A stretch of 18,661 nucleotides of DNA from Nitratifractor sp. (GCA_015485845.1 WFSU01000185.1:1-18661); one strand, 5' to 3'. Positions 6,611 to 14,249 are shown, numbered from the stretch's first letter. A program made the numbers and translations. Notes: generated by a model from the letters alone, not told the origin.

Positions 6611-7891
6611 ATGGCAAATTTCAAAGCCCTCAAAGGGCAAGGTCACGCTCCGACGCTCTTCATGGCGTTTCTCTATTTTGATATGAGTTTCATGGTCTGG
6701 ACGATGCTCGGCCCCCTCTCGACAGAGATCAGTGAAGCGCTGGCTGCGCACGGCGAGCTCATCACCGCCGGTCAAAAAGCCACCCTCCTCTCACTCCCTA
6801 TCCTCTCCGGTGCTCTCCTGCGCATCCTGCTGGGATTTGGGGTGGATAAGCTCGGTGCCAAACTCACGGCACTCATCTCGCAGGCTATCGTCATCGGTGC
6901 CCTCCTGCTGGCCTACTTCCAGGGGGAATCGATCACCTACAACCAGCTCCTCATCGTCGCCCTCGGGCTCGGGTTTGCCGGAGCGTCCTTCGCTGTGGCA
7001 CTCCCGCAGGCGGGTCAATGGTATCCGCCCAAGCTTCAGGGGGTCGTCCTCGGCATCGCCGGAGCCGGGAACATCGGCGTCGTACTCGACTTCCTCTTCG
7101 CCCCGAAAATTGCGGAGAAGTGGGGATGGGCTTCGGTCTTCGGTGTCGGTGCTGCGATGGCGGTCGTGGTCTTCATCGCCTACCTCTTCCTCGCCAAAAA
7201 TGCCCCCGAATCGGTCTACAAAGCCCGCCCCAAAAAGGTGGCGGACTATCTCAAACTCTTACGCGACAAAGACACCTGGTGGTTCAATCTCTTCTATGCT
7301 ATTTCGTTCGGTGGTTTTGTCGGATTTGCCGGCTACATGAAGGTTTACCTCATGAACACCTACCAGGCCGACATGAGCGCCTTCGGACTCAACGTCCTCG
7401 ATGAGCCCAATGTCAAGGTGATCGCCGGTTATTTCGGAGCGCTGACCATCTTTGCCGGGGCGGTTCTCCGTCCGGTCGGAGGCACCATCGCAGACAAGAT
7501 CGGCGGGGTCAAATCCCTCTATTTCTTTTACGGAGCCGTCGCCGTCCTCTCGACACTGCTCGCACTGGGTCATCTGCCCTTTTTCGCGGCGATCGTCGTT
7601 CTGTTTCTGATCATGGCCAACCTCGGGATGGCCAACGGAGCGGTCTTTCAGCTCGTCCCTCAGCGCTTCGGCAAGGACATCGGGATCATGACCGGGATCG
7701 TCGGAGCTTCGGGCGGTCTGGGCGGTACGGCGCTCATCAAGACACTCGGGTGGTCGAAGGGAGCTTTTGACGGCTACACCGCCGGTTTCCTGATCTTCGC
7801 AACCGTCGTCCTCATCGCCATCATTGGCCTCGGACTGGTAAAGACCCGCTGGCGCACCACCTGGGGCGTGAGTGCGGGAGGGATGATCTAA
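6611..7891 (+). CDS. narK: Nitrate/nitrite transporter of the MFS NNP family
   Basis: The 426-residue protein has about 12 hydrophobic segments and both nitrate signatures: GLGFAGASFAVALPQAGQWY around 119-138, followed by GIAGAGNIG, and GMANGAVFQLVPQRF plus IVGASGGLGG around 339-372. The substrate-binding arginines of the family fit R71 in helix 2 (LLRILLG) and R287 in helix 8 (VLRPVGG). It should import nitrate, possibly exporting or importing nitrite, across the inner membrane. It is divergent from nirA-nasA, which it most likely feeds. The start ATG 6611 has TAAGGT eight bases upstream. A respiratory role cannot be excluded from sequence, but no respiratory nap or nar genes are nearby. Confidence 0.92.
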   Translation: MANFKALKGQGHAPTLFMAFLYFDMSFMVWTMLGPLSTEISEALAAHGELITAGQKATLLSLPILSGALLRILLGFGVDKLGAKLTALISQAIVIGALLLAYFQGESITYNQLLIVALGLGFAGASFAVALPQAGQWYPPKLQGVVLGIAGAGNIGVVLDFLFAPKIAEKWGWASVFGVGAAMAVVVFIAYLFLAKNAPESVYKARPKKVADYLKLLRDKDTWWFNLFYAISFGGFVGFAGYMKVYLMNTYQADMSAFGLNVLDEPNVKVIAGYFGALTIFAGAVLRPVGGTIADKIGGVKSLYFFYGAVAVLSTLLALGHLPFFAAIVVLFLIMANLGMANGAVFQLVPQRFGKDIGIMTGIVGASGGLGGTALIKTLGWSKGAFDGYTAGFLIFATVVLIAIIGLGLVKTRWRTTWGVSAGGMI

Positions 7892-7895
7892 CCCC

Positions 7896-8174
7896 CTACT
7901 TCGTATCGCACGCTCCATAGTTGTCGGTGTAGTCCGGCTCTGGAGGTTGCACATCGTTCAGAGAAGCTGGATCGATCTCCTTGGCTTTGAGATCGTATTC
8001 GTCAGGGCCATAGAATTTTTGTTCTTTGGCGTACGTCTCTTCCGCACGGATTTCAGCATCGATTGCTTTTTGGAGACGTGCTTCCCGGGTGATATTGGTA
8101 TCATTGGTATCCCGAACACCCCCCGCATAGAGAAGCATACCGGACAGACCCAAACTAAAAAGTGTTAATCGCAT
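7896..8174 (-). CDS. Small exported protein of unknown function
   Basis: The 92-residue protein begins with a short signal-like segment (MRLTLFSLGLSGMLLYAGG) and continues with a charged, probably helical part (residues 28-65) and a Pro/Asp-rich tail with a single Cys at 89. I do not recognise a family. The start ATG 8174 has AGGAGA at ideal spacing. An in-frame ATG further upstream would overlap the neighbouring kinase gene. The stop lies 4 bp from the narK stop, convergent, and the gene is divergent from the phosphatase-kinase. Its position between narK and that regulator makes a link to nitrate uptake possible, but this is inference only. Confidence 0.7.
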   Translation of the reverse strand: MRLTLFSLGLSGMLLYAGGVRDTNDTNITREARLQKAIDAEIRAEETYAKEQKFYGPDEYDLKAKEIDPASLNDVQPPEPDYTDNYGACDTK

Positions 8175-8187
8175 ACGCTTCTCCTGT

Positions 8188-8216
8188 TTGGGTATTATAC
8201 CAAGTGCGGGTAAAAT
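8188..8216. promoter_or_regulatory. Overlapping divergent promoters
   Basis: In the 61-bp gap between the small exported protein and the phosphatase-kinase, the plus strand has TTGGGT (8188-8193) and TAAAAT (8211-8216), 17 bp apart. The minus strand has TATAAT at 8194-8199. The two promoters overlap physically, so polymerase binding would be mutually exclusive or coordinated. Confidence 0.5.
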
Positions 8217-8235
8217 ATACTCCGAAAGGATCCCC

Positions 8236-9864
8236 ATGCCACACCTACCCATCGAAACATCGACCTTCACCCTTGCCAAAGGCACCCAGTTGCGTGGGGA
8301 TGATTATGCTCACGTCAAGAGGATGGAGGGGATCACCGTCGCCGTGTTATGCGATGGGGTGGGATCGGCCGGTCACGGTGGAGAAGCCGCGCAACGAACC
8401 GTACAGTATCTGATCGAAGCGCTCAAAAGCCGCCCACGAAGTTGGAATCTCGAAAAAACAATCCGCCACTTTACCGAGACGATCAACCACCTTCTGTACC
8501 GTGAGTCCATGGAGCAGTACGGGCAGCAGGAGCTGGTCACCACGCTGGCGATGGTGGTCATCGAAGGGAACCGTCTCCACGGGATCAACCTCGGGGACAG
8601 TCGGATCTATCTCCTGCGTGAAGAGACATTGACGCAACTCTCACTCGATCACAATCTCCGGGACGAGGGGATGGAGCATGTGTTGGGTGCTGCCATCGGG
8701 CTGGAGGAGGACGTATCGCCCTACTATTTCGAAAACAATCTCCAGGCTGGGGATCGGATTCTTTTGTGCAGCGATGGGCTCTATCCCGAGCTGAGTGAGA
8801 CGGAACTTATCGAAGGGATCGGGCTCGGCGCCTCCCACCTGGTCAAGCGGGTCAGCCGCAAGCATCAGGACAACCTCCCCGATGACACCACCGTCATCGT
8901 CCTCGATATCCGAGAACTCGATCCACGTCGCGCCCTCAAACAGGCGGATCTGATCATCCAGGATACCTACAGCAAAGGGGACACAATCGACGGCTACCGC
9001 CTCATCCGCCCCCTGATCCAGAACCACCGTACCTGGCTGGCCGAGAAGCGTGGTGTCCACTATGTGATGAAATTCGCCCCCCTCGAAGCTCAAGAGGATG
9101 AGGCCATCCTCGATCGCTTTGTCAAAGAGGTCTGGAATGCCCGCCGCCTCAAAGCCGGTTTCTTCCCCAAGGCCGCCGTTCCTCCCCGGCGTACCCACCG
9201 CTACTACATCATGCCTTATCTTGAGGGAGAACCGCTCGATCGGATTTGGAAACGTCCCATGGGGATCGATGAGGGAGTGGCATTGGGGGTCTTTTTGTTG
9301 CGGATGGGGCAGTTTTTGATCCGGCGCAACCTGCTGCATGGGGACATCAAGCCCGAAAATATCCTCCGACGTGAACGGAGAGGGAAAACCGTCTTTACGA
9401 TGCTCGATTTCGGCAGTATCACCGAAGCCTACACCCTCACCGGACGTGCCGGAACCCCCAGCTACCTCTCCCCGGAGCGTTTCCACGGCGCCCCGCTGAG
9501 TGAATCGACCGAGTTCTACGCTATCGGTGTCACCCTCTACCGGATGCTCTGCGGGCGGTTCCCCTACGGAGAGATCGAGCCGTTTCAGACCCCCTCCTTC
9601 GACAAAACGCCCCCCAAACCCACCAAGCTCAACCCTAACATCCCTCTCTGGCTCGAGAGCATCATCCTGCGTGCCATCGATCCCAAACCGAATCGACGCT
9701 ACGCTCACTACTCCGAGATGCTCTACGAACTCGAACACCCCACCGAAGTCCAACCCTACTTTGACACCCATCTCTCCCTGATCGAACGCAATCCATTCAA
9801 AGTATGCCGGATTGCCCTTTTCTTCTCGTTGCTGGCAAATTTGTGGTGGTGGGTGAGTGGTTAA
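8236..9864 (+). CDS. Fused PP2C phosphatase and Ser/Thr protein kinase
   Basis: Residues 1-225 form a PP2C phosphatase: RGDDYAH (20-26), CDGVGSAGHGGEAA (39-52), GDSRIY (120-125), CSDGLY (178-183) and DDTTVIVL (216-223) supply the metal-binding aspartates. Residues 250-505 form a Hanks-type kinase: Lys279 (YVMKF), HGDIKPENIL (368-377), DFG (391-393) and GTPSYLSPE (406-414). The usual glycine-rich loop is degenerate (RLIRPLIQNHRTWLAE). A single C-terminal membrane segment (523-540) would anchor it. It could both phosphorylate and dephosphorylate partners. Such fusions occur beside nitrate assimilation genes in other bacteria, from memory, so regulation of NarK, NirA or NasA is plausible but unproven. 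The start ATG 8236 has AAAGGA five bases before it. Confidence 0.88.
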   Translation: MPHLPIETSTFTLAKGTQLRGDDYAHVKRMEGITVAVLCDGVGSAGHGGEAAQRTVQYLIEALKSRPRSWNLEKTIRHFTETINHLLYRESMEQYGQQELVTTLAMVVIEGNRLHGINLGDSRIYLLREETLTQLSLDHNLRDEGMEHVLGAAIGLEEDVSPYYFENNLQAGDRILLCSDGLYPELSETELIEGIGLGASHLVKRVSRKHQDNLPDDTTVIVLDIRELDPRRALKQADLIIQDTYSKGDTIDGYRLIRPLIQNHRTWLAEKRGVHYVMKFAPLEAQEDEAILDRFVKEVWNARRLKAGFFPKAAVPPRRTHRYYIMPYLEGEPLDRIWKRPMGIDEGVALGVFLLRMGQFLIRRNLLHGDIKPENILRRERRGKTVFTMLDFGSITEAYTLTGRAGTPSYLSPERFHGAPLSESTEFYAIGVTLYRMLCGRFPYGEIEPFQTPSFDKTPPKPTKLNPNIPLWLESIILRAIDPKPNRRYAHYSEMLYELEHPTEVQPYFDTHLSLIERNPFKVCRIALFFSLLANLWWWVSG

Positions 9865-9901
9865 TGGTTGATAGTAGATAGTTGATTGTTGATGGTAGGG
9901 G

Positions 9902-9919
9902 ACGCGACTTCAGTCGCGT
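9902..9919. repeat. REP-like palindrome ACGCGACT-TC-AGTCGCGT
   Basis: Perfect 8-bp arms separated by 2 nt lie between two convergent genes, 38 bp after the kinase stop and 8 bp before the regulator stop. The core ACTTCAGT is shared with the palindrome at 11766-11796. There is no strong T-run on either side, so a terminator role is possible but weak. Confidence 0.6.
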
Positions 9920-9927
9920 TTGAGTGA

Positions 9928-10587
9928 TTAATACGCGAATTTATACCCGCGACGGCGTACGGTGTGGATCACTTGAAAGCCGAGGATGCTTTTGAGTCGT
10001 TTGCGGATCTGGTTGATCGCTACTTCGACCGTGTTGTCGCTGACGTATTCGGGCTCTTCCCAAAGAGCATTGATGATCTCGTCTTTGGAAAAGACCCGCT
10101 GTTTGCGCAGTGCGAGAAATGCGAGGATGTCAAAGGTCTTGCCGTTAAGAGAGACGATTTTGTCGTCGTATTCGATCTTTTTGTTGGCGATATCGATGAG
10201 GAGCTTCCCCACATCGATGGTCTCGCCGTGGAGGTTGCGCATGTTGGCAAGCACTCGGGCGGCGATGAGGTCGGGTTCCTTCTGGTGTTTGATGATCACA
10301 TCATCCACGCCGAGAGAGAAATAGGCGACCTGATTGTTGAGAAATTCCGTGAGGATAAGAATCTTGGTCTCGATCTTTTTGCGTTTGACTTCATTGATGT
10401 AGCGCTCGAGGGAAAATTTGATCCCCTCATCAACGATAATGACAAGCTCATAATGGCGAAAATCGGTAAAGTTCGTCGCATCGTACAGGTTGCGTGCATT
10501 GTCCACAATGCAAATAAAATAGCGGCCGATCTCCCGCTCAAAATCTTCGGACATTTTGTCGTCAAAACCTACTGTGAGTATTCTCAT
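9928..10587 (-). CDS. Atypical OmpR-family response regulator, HP1043/CosR-like
   Basis: The 219-residue protein has a receiver-like domain (1-115) and a winged-helix DNA-binding domain (about 122-219, ending TVRRRGYKFAY, with EEPEYVSDNTVEVAINQIRKRL as recognition region). The C-terminal half closely resembles HP1043 of Helicobacter and CosR of Campylobacter (EEPE-VT-N-IEVAINQIR). The phospho-acceptor position is Val52 (ELVIIVDE), with Asp shifted one place, as HP1043 also shows. The acidic pocket is GF followed by DD instead of DD at the usual site. Lys100 is kept but the following Pro is His. It probably acts without phosphorylation. No histidine kinase is adjacent. It could be a divergent paralogue rather than the essential orthologue. 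Confidence 0.85.
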   Translation of the reverse strand: MRILTVGFDDKMSEDFEREIGRYFICIVDNARNLYDATNFTDFRHYELVIIVDEGIKFSLERYINEVKRKKIETKILILTEFLNNQVAYFSLGVDDVIIKHQKEPDLIAARVLANMRNLHGETIDVGKLLIDIANKKIEYDDKIVSLNGKTFDILAFLALRKQRVFSKDEIINALWEEPEYVSDNTVEVAINQIRKRLKSILGFQVIHTVRRRGYKFAY

Positions 10588-10693
10588 ATCGTAATAGCCT
10601 GCTTTCTGGAGTTTAATAGGGTAAAATGTCTTTTTTCTCTTTTTTTATACGCTAATAATGACAGAAACCCTCATTTCATAGCGAATTTATATC

Positions 10694-10711
10694 TAAAATA
10701 AGCTTATTTTA
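10694..10711. repeat. Perfect 18-bp AT-rich palindrome
   Basis: TAAAATAAGCTTATTTTA reads the same on both strands. It lies in the 167-bp gap between the regulator start (10587) and the cmoB stop (10755). It could be an operator for the atypical regulator, for example autoregulation, or part of the end of the cmoB transcript. The gap is otherwise AT-rich with no gene. Confidence 0.45.
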
Positions 10712-10754
10712 AAATAAAAGTAACAAGTGCGTAGCAAGAACAGAGGGGGGTAAC

Positions 10755-11663
10755 CTACGCTGAGACTGTCGCTTTGATGTAGACACGTTTGGGTGCAGGA
10801 TAGCCCTCAACCGTCTTGCTCGGATCATCCGGATCAAGAAAATGTTCGAGACTCTGGGAGGCGATCCACTCCGTCTTACGCTGCTCTTCCAGATTCGTCT
10901 TGCGAATCTCGAGTACCTCAACGCTCTCAAATCCGGCTCGCAGGCACCAATTGGTGAGTGCGGCAACAGTGGGGATGAAATAAATATTGCCGATCTTGGA
11001 GTAGCGCTCTCGCGGGGTAAGGCACACCTCTTCCTCCCCGTCGATCATAAACGTATCGAGGATCAACTCCCCGCCGGGGTTGAGCCCCCGATAGAGCGAT
11101 TTGAGGGTGCCCACTGGATCGGGGCGGTGGTACAGCACCCCGAGACAAAACAGCGTGTCAAACTTCTCTTCGTAATGTTCCACATGCTCGACTCCAAGCA
11201 TCTCGTAAGTGATGTTTGTCCGGAGAAAGTGGTTGAGGAATTGAAACTGTGAATAATACTGCGCCGAAGGGTCAAACCCAATCAGCTTGGCCGGAGCGTG
11301 CGCCTGCATCCGAAACAAGTAGTAGCCATTGTTGCAGCCGATATCACCGACCACTTTGTCCCGGAGGTCAAAATGGGGTTCGAGGAGATTGTACTTGATC
11401 TGACTCTGCCACTCACTGTCGATGAAGAGCTTACCGATCCGAAACGGCCCCTTGCGCCACGGCATCAGCAGGCGTGCCGTCTGTTCGATCTGCGTCTCAT
11501 GCTCCGCTTCAAACGCCGGATCGAGCTCCACGCCCACCACATCCCCAAGATGCACCTGCGTCACGACTGGATCAGGAAGAGCGGCAATCGCTTCTTGGAG
11601 CGGAGCAATGTTTTTCCAGGTGAGCCACTTGCGACGTTCTGCACGGAGAGATTGGAGGTTCAT
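10755..11663 (-). CDS. cmoB: tRNA U34 carboxymethyltransferase CmoB
   Basis: The 302-residue protein transfers the carboxymethyl group of carboxy-SAM to 5-hydroxyuridine at position 34 of tRNA, giving cmo5U. The CmoB signature LMPWRKGPF lies at 66-74. The SAM-binding motif GDIGCNNGYYLF is at 106-117, followed by GFDPSAQYYSQF and LGVLYHRPDPVGTL. The length fits the family (about 300-325). cmoA, which makes carboxy-SAM, is not in the window. The start ATG 11663 has only a weak ribosome binding site (AAAGG about 14 nt upstream). It stands alone, with the REP-rich gap upstream. Confidence 0.93.
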   Translation of the reverse strand: MNLQSLRAERRKWLTWKNIAPLQEAIAALPDPVVTQVHLGDVVGVELDPAFEAEHETQIEQTARLLMPWRKGPFRIGKLFIDSEWQSQIKYNLLEPHFDLRDKVVGDIGCNNGYYLFRMQAHAPAKLIGFDPSAQYYSQFQFLNHFLRTNITYEMLGVEHVEHYEEKFDTLFCLGVLYHRPDPVGTLKSLYRGLNPGGELILDTFMIDGEEEVCLTPRERYSKIGNIYFIPTVAALTNWCLRAGFESVEVLEIRKTNLEEQRKTEWIASQSLEHFLDPDDPSKTVEGYPAPKRVYIKATVSA

Positions 11664-11705
11664 GAGAAGAAATATACCTTTTGGAAATTACATACCACCG
11701 CGTAG

Positions 11706-11723
11706 GGTGCGCAATTGCGCACC
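11706..11723. repeat. REP-like perfect palindrome GGTGCGCAATTGCGCACC
   Basis: This 18-bp perfect palindrome is preceded by GTAG. A relative, GGTGTGCA-GT-TGCACACC followed by CTAC, lies inverted at 11852-11869. Together they form one family of small palindromes flanking another type, within the cmoB-ppiB gap. Confidence 0.65.
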
Positions 11724-11765
11724 TTTCAACGGTCATATTTCATGGATATTCTGATATGGAGGCAA

Positions 11766-11796
11766 GACTTCAGCCCTGCATAACGGGACTGAAGTC
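11766..11796. repeat. REP-like hairpin GACTTCAG / CTGAAGTC
   Basis: Eight-base perfect arms at 11766-11773 and 11789-11796 enclose 15 nt that can extend the stem (CCC with GGG). The GACTTCAGTC core matches the palindrome at 9902-9919, and the related GACTGAAAGTC type appears twice near 18523-18568. Confidence 0.6.
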
Positions 11797-11833
11797 CCTG
11801 CTCCTGATTGAAATAATGCCCACCTGACTTAAT

Positions 11834-11850
11834 AAATCGTGTAACGATTT
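11834..11850. repeat. Short hairpin AAATCGT-GTA-ACGATTT
   Basis: Perfect 7-bp arms with a 3-nt loop lie directly beside the palindrome at 11852-11869. The pair could end the ppiB transcript, which reads from the right, but no T-run supports a classical terminator. Confidence 0.4.
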
Positions 11851-11851
11851 T

Positions 11852-11869
11852 GGTGTGCAGTTGCACACC
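11852..11869. repeat. REP-like palindrome GGTGTGCA-GT-TGCACACC
   Basis: Perfect 8-bp arms, followed by CTACA. It is the inverted relative of the palindrome at 11706-11723, since both carry GTAG on the outer side. It lies 41 bp downstream of the ppiB stop. Confidence 0.6.
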
Positions 11870-11909
11870 CTACAAAACATTGCAATTTCTACTTTCTAAC
11901 TTCTAACTT

Positions 11910-12440
11910 CTAATTTTTAACCACTGCCTTGAGAATTTTCTGCTCCTGAACCGGCCGATCTGCACGCCCGGTTTTTGTATTTTCAATCTTGCGAACAACA
12001 TCCTGCCCCTTAATCACCTCTCCAAAAATTGTGTACCCCCCGTTGAGCCACGGAGTGGGAGCGACGGTGATAAAAAACTGGCTGCCATTGGTGTTGGGGC
12101 CGTGGTTGGCCATCGCCAGCAGGTAAGGACGATCAAAGACAAGGTTGGGGGTGTTTTCGTTTTTGAACTCTTTGTGCCAGATCGATTCACCACCGCGTCC
12201 GGTACCGGTGGGATCACCCCCCTGGATCATGAAGCCTTTGATCACCCGGTGGAAAATCACACCGTTGTAATACCCTTTTTTTGCCAATGTGACGAAGTTT
12301 TCAACCGCCAATGGAGAGGCTTTGGGGAACATTTTGAGGACGATCGTCCCTTGGTTGGTCTGGAGCTCCACGACAGGCGCTTTGCCTCCAGCCATTAATA
12401 CCGTTACTCCCGCCATCAGAGCAAGCAACATACGTATCAT
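11910..12440 (-). CDS. ppiB: Exported cyclophilin-type peptidyl-prolyl isomerase
   Basis: The 176-residue protein starts with a signal-like segment (MIRMLLALMAGVTVLMAGG) and continues with a complete cyclophilin domain: FHRVIKGFMIQGGDPTGTG (63-81, catalytic Arg65), NGSQFFITVAPTPWLNGGYTIFGEV (118-142). It should catalyse proline isomerisation in the periplasm. The start ATG at 12440 overlaps the stop of the preceding small gene by four bases (ATGA), with GAGGAGG seven bases upstream, so the two are translationally coupled. It ends the fthC-rny-hypothetical-ppiB run. Whether the export signal is cleaved cannot be decided by eye. Confidence 0.92.
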   Translation of the reverse strand: MIRMLLALMAGVTVLMAGGKAPVVELQTNQGTIVLKMFPKASPLAVENFVTLAKKGYYNGVIFHRVIKGFMIQGGDPTGTGRGGESIWHKEFKNENTPNLVFDRPYLLAMANHGPNTNGSQFFITVAPTPWLNGGYTIFGEVIKGQDVVRKIENTKTGRADRPVQEQKILKAVVKN

Positions 12441-12724
12441 ATCGTATCCTCCTCACACTTGATCCCCAGCTCATGGAGTACATGCTCGAAAAAATCCCCA
12501 GCATCGGCATGGAAACCGTCGTGAAATTCGATGTAAATGCTCTGGATATCGGGACGATCATTCGAAATCTTCTCGAAGATAAACGGTTTTTTGTCCGTCA
12601 CCCCTTTGGCATGATCGATCGCATCAATGATCTTTTGTTTTAACACATCATTGTCTCCGAAGATCAGGCTGAGACCCTCGTACTCCTCTTCCATGCGCAT
12701 GTGCGCTTTGATCGTTTTGGTCAT
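12437..12724 (-). CDS. Conserved-looking hypothetical protein between rny and ppiB
   Basis: The 95-residue soluble, acidic protein has a charged N-terminus, a helical middle (NDVLKQKIIDAIDHAKGV) and a His/Asp-rich stretch FHDGFHADAGDFFEHVLHELG at 69-89, after which two acidic residues and the end follow. I do not recognise a family. I chose ATG 12724, which has AAGGT at the end of rny six bases upstream and leaves 4 nt to the rny stop; an upstream in-frame ATG at 12760 would overlap rny. The 4-nt overlap with ppiB and the tight spacing show it is a real operon member. The clustered His and Asp residues could bind a metal, which is speculation. Confidence 0.8.
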   Translation of the reverse strand: MTKTIKAHMRMEEEYEGLSLIFGDNDVLKQKIIDAIDHAKGVTDKKPFIFEKISNDRPDIQSIYIEFHDGFHADAGDFFEHVLHELGIKCEEDTI

Positions 12725-12728
12725 GGTT

Positions 12729-14249
12729 TTACCTTGCGTAGTCGATGGCCCGCGTTTCACGGATCACGTTGACTTTGATTTCACCTGGATATTGTACCTT
12801 ATCTTCGATTTGCTTTGCAATGGTGTGGCTCAGGTAAGCGGCTTGATCGTCATCGACCTTGCCTGCATCGACAAAGACACGGATCTCCCGCCCGGCATTG
12901 ATAGCATACGCCTGCTCGACCCCTTCCTCTCCGGTGGCGATTGCCTCGATGTCCCGTACGCGCTTAGTAAAGCTCTCGAGCACTTCACGCCGGGCTCCGG
13001 GACGGGCGGCACTCAGGGCATCGGCCGCGCACACCGCCGCACTCTCTACCCCGTCAGGATCGACATGGCCATGGTGGGCGAGGATGGCATTGATGACGGT
13101 GGGGTGTTCGTTGTAGCGGCGGCATACTTCGACACCCAGATCGACGTGCGAACCGCCAAAATCCTGCGTGAGCGCTTTGCCGATGTCGTGCAGCAAGCCT
13201 GCTCGAAGCGCCAGTTTCTCGTCCCCATCCATCTCGGCGGCCATCACCCGTGCCAGACGGGCCACTTCGAGGGTGTGCGCGAGAGCATTCTGGCCGTAGC
13301 TGGCGCGGTATTTGAGACGTCCGATAAGTTTGATGAGCTCTTCGTGCATCGGGAAAAGCCCCAGATCGATCACGACATTTTCGCCCTCTTCGTAAATCTT
13401 CTGCTCAAACTCCTCCTGCACCCGAGCGTGCACCTCTTCGATGCGCCCCGGATGGATGCGGCCGTCTTCGACGAGGATCTCGATGACGCGGGTGGCAATG
13501 GCACGGCGGTAGAGGTTGAAGTTGCTCACCACGATCACGCCGGGGGTTTCATCGATGATGATGTCCACACCAAGCAGTTGTTCGAGGCTCTTGATGTTGC
13601 GCCCCTCTTTGCCGATGATCCGCCCTTTGTGGTCATCGCTCGGGAGGTTAACAACGTTGATGAGTCGTTCTCCGGCGAACTCTCCGGCGTACCGGGTCGT
13701 CGCCTGTGCGAGGATATAATTGGCGTTGCGTTTGGCTTCGTCCCGGGCGATCTTCTCCTGCTTACGAACGATAGCGGCGATGTCATTCTTGCTCTGCTCT
13801 TCGACATGTTTGAGGACAAATGCCTTGGCCTCTTCCGCCGTCATCGATGCGACATGTTCCATTTTGGAGATGGCATCATCGATGGTCACTTTTTTCTGTT
13901 GTTCAAGTGCTTCGAGTTGGGCGCGACGCTCTTCGAGCTGATTGCGCAGTTGCTGAGCTTTCTCTCGCTCCGCGTCACTCTCGCGCCCTTTCAGAATCGC
14001 TTCCCGTTTGCGTTTTTCGAGCTCTTCGTAGCGTCGGGCATACTCTTTCTCGAGTTCGATCTCCTGGCTTTTGATTTCGACTTTCGCATCCTGCAGGAGC
14101 CGATCTGCTTCGTTCTCAATCGCTTTGGCTTTGGCTTTGGCCTCAAGCTCCAGGTATTCAAATTTTTTCTTTGCGCCGATCCGGGCAACGGTAAACCCGA
14201 GCCCCAGCCCGAGCAGCAGTGCCATCAACGCCATCAGTGTCATAAACAT
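12729..14249 (-). CDS. rny: Ribonuclease Y
   Basis: The 506-residue endoribonuclease starts bulk mRNA decay at the membrane. An N-terminal membrane anchor (residues 2-20) is followed by a long charged coiled coil (25-190), a KH RNA-binding domain (GRIIGKEGRNIKSLEQLLGVDIIID, 209-233) and an HD domain with HDIGKA at 354-359 and HTLEVARL before it. The length and order match the family. The start ATG 14249 has GAGGA seven bases upstream. It follows fthC by 52 bp and is 4 nt from the next gene, so these are probably one transcript. Confidence 0.96.
   Translation of the reverse strand: MFMTLMALMALLLGLGLGFTVARIGAKKKFEYLELEAKAKAKAIENEADRLLQDAKVEIKSQEIELEKEYARRYEELEKRKREAILKGRESDAEREKAQQLRNQLEERRAQLEALEQQKKVTIDDAISKMEHVASMTAEEAKAFVLKHVEEQSKNDIAAIVRKQEKIARDEAKRNANYILAQATTRYAGEFAGERLINVVNLPSDDHKGRIIGKEGRNIKSLEQLLGVDIIIDETPGVIVVSNFNLYRRAIATRVIEILVEDGRIHPGRIEEVHARVQEEFEQKIYEEGENVVIDLGLFPMHEELIKLIGRLKYRASYGQNALAHTLEVARLARVMAAEMDGDEKLALRAGLLHDIGKALTQDFGGSHVDLGVEVCRRYNEHPTVINAILAHHGHVDPDGVESAAVCAADALSAARPGARREVLESFTKRVRDIEAIATGEEGVEQAYAINAGREIRVFVDAGKVDDDQAAYLSHTIAKQIEDKVQYPGEIKVNVIRETRAIDYAR

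Noticed and set aside
8641..9771. A 376-codon open frame on the minus strand opposite the phosphatase-kinase
   Set aside because: The plus strand carries all phosphatase and kinase motifs; the reverse frame is a shadow.
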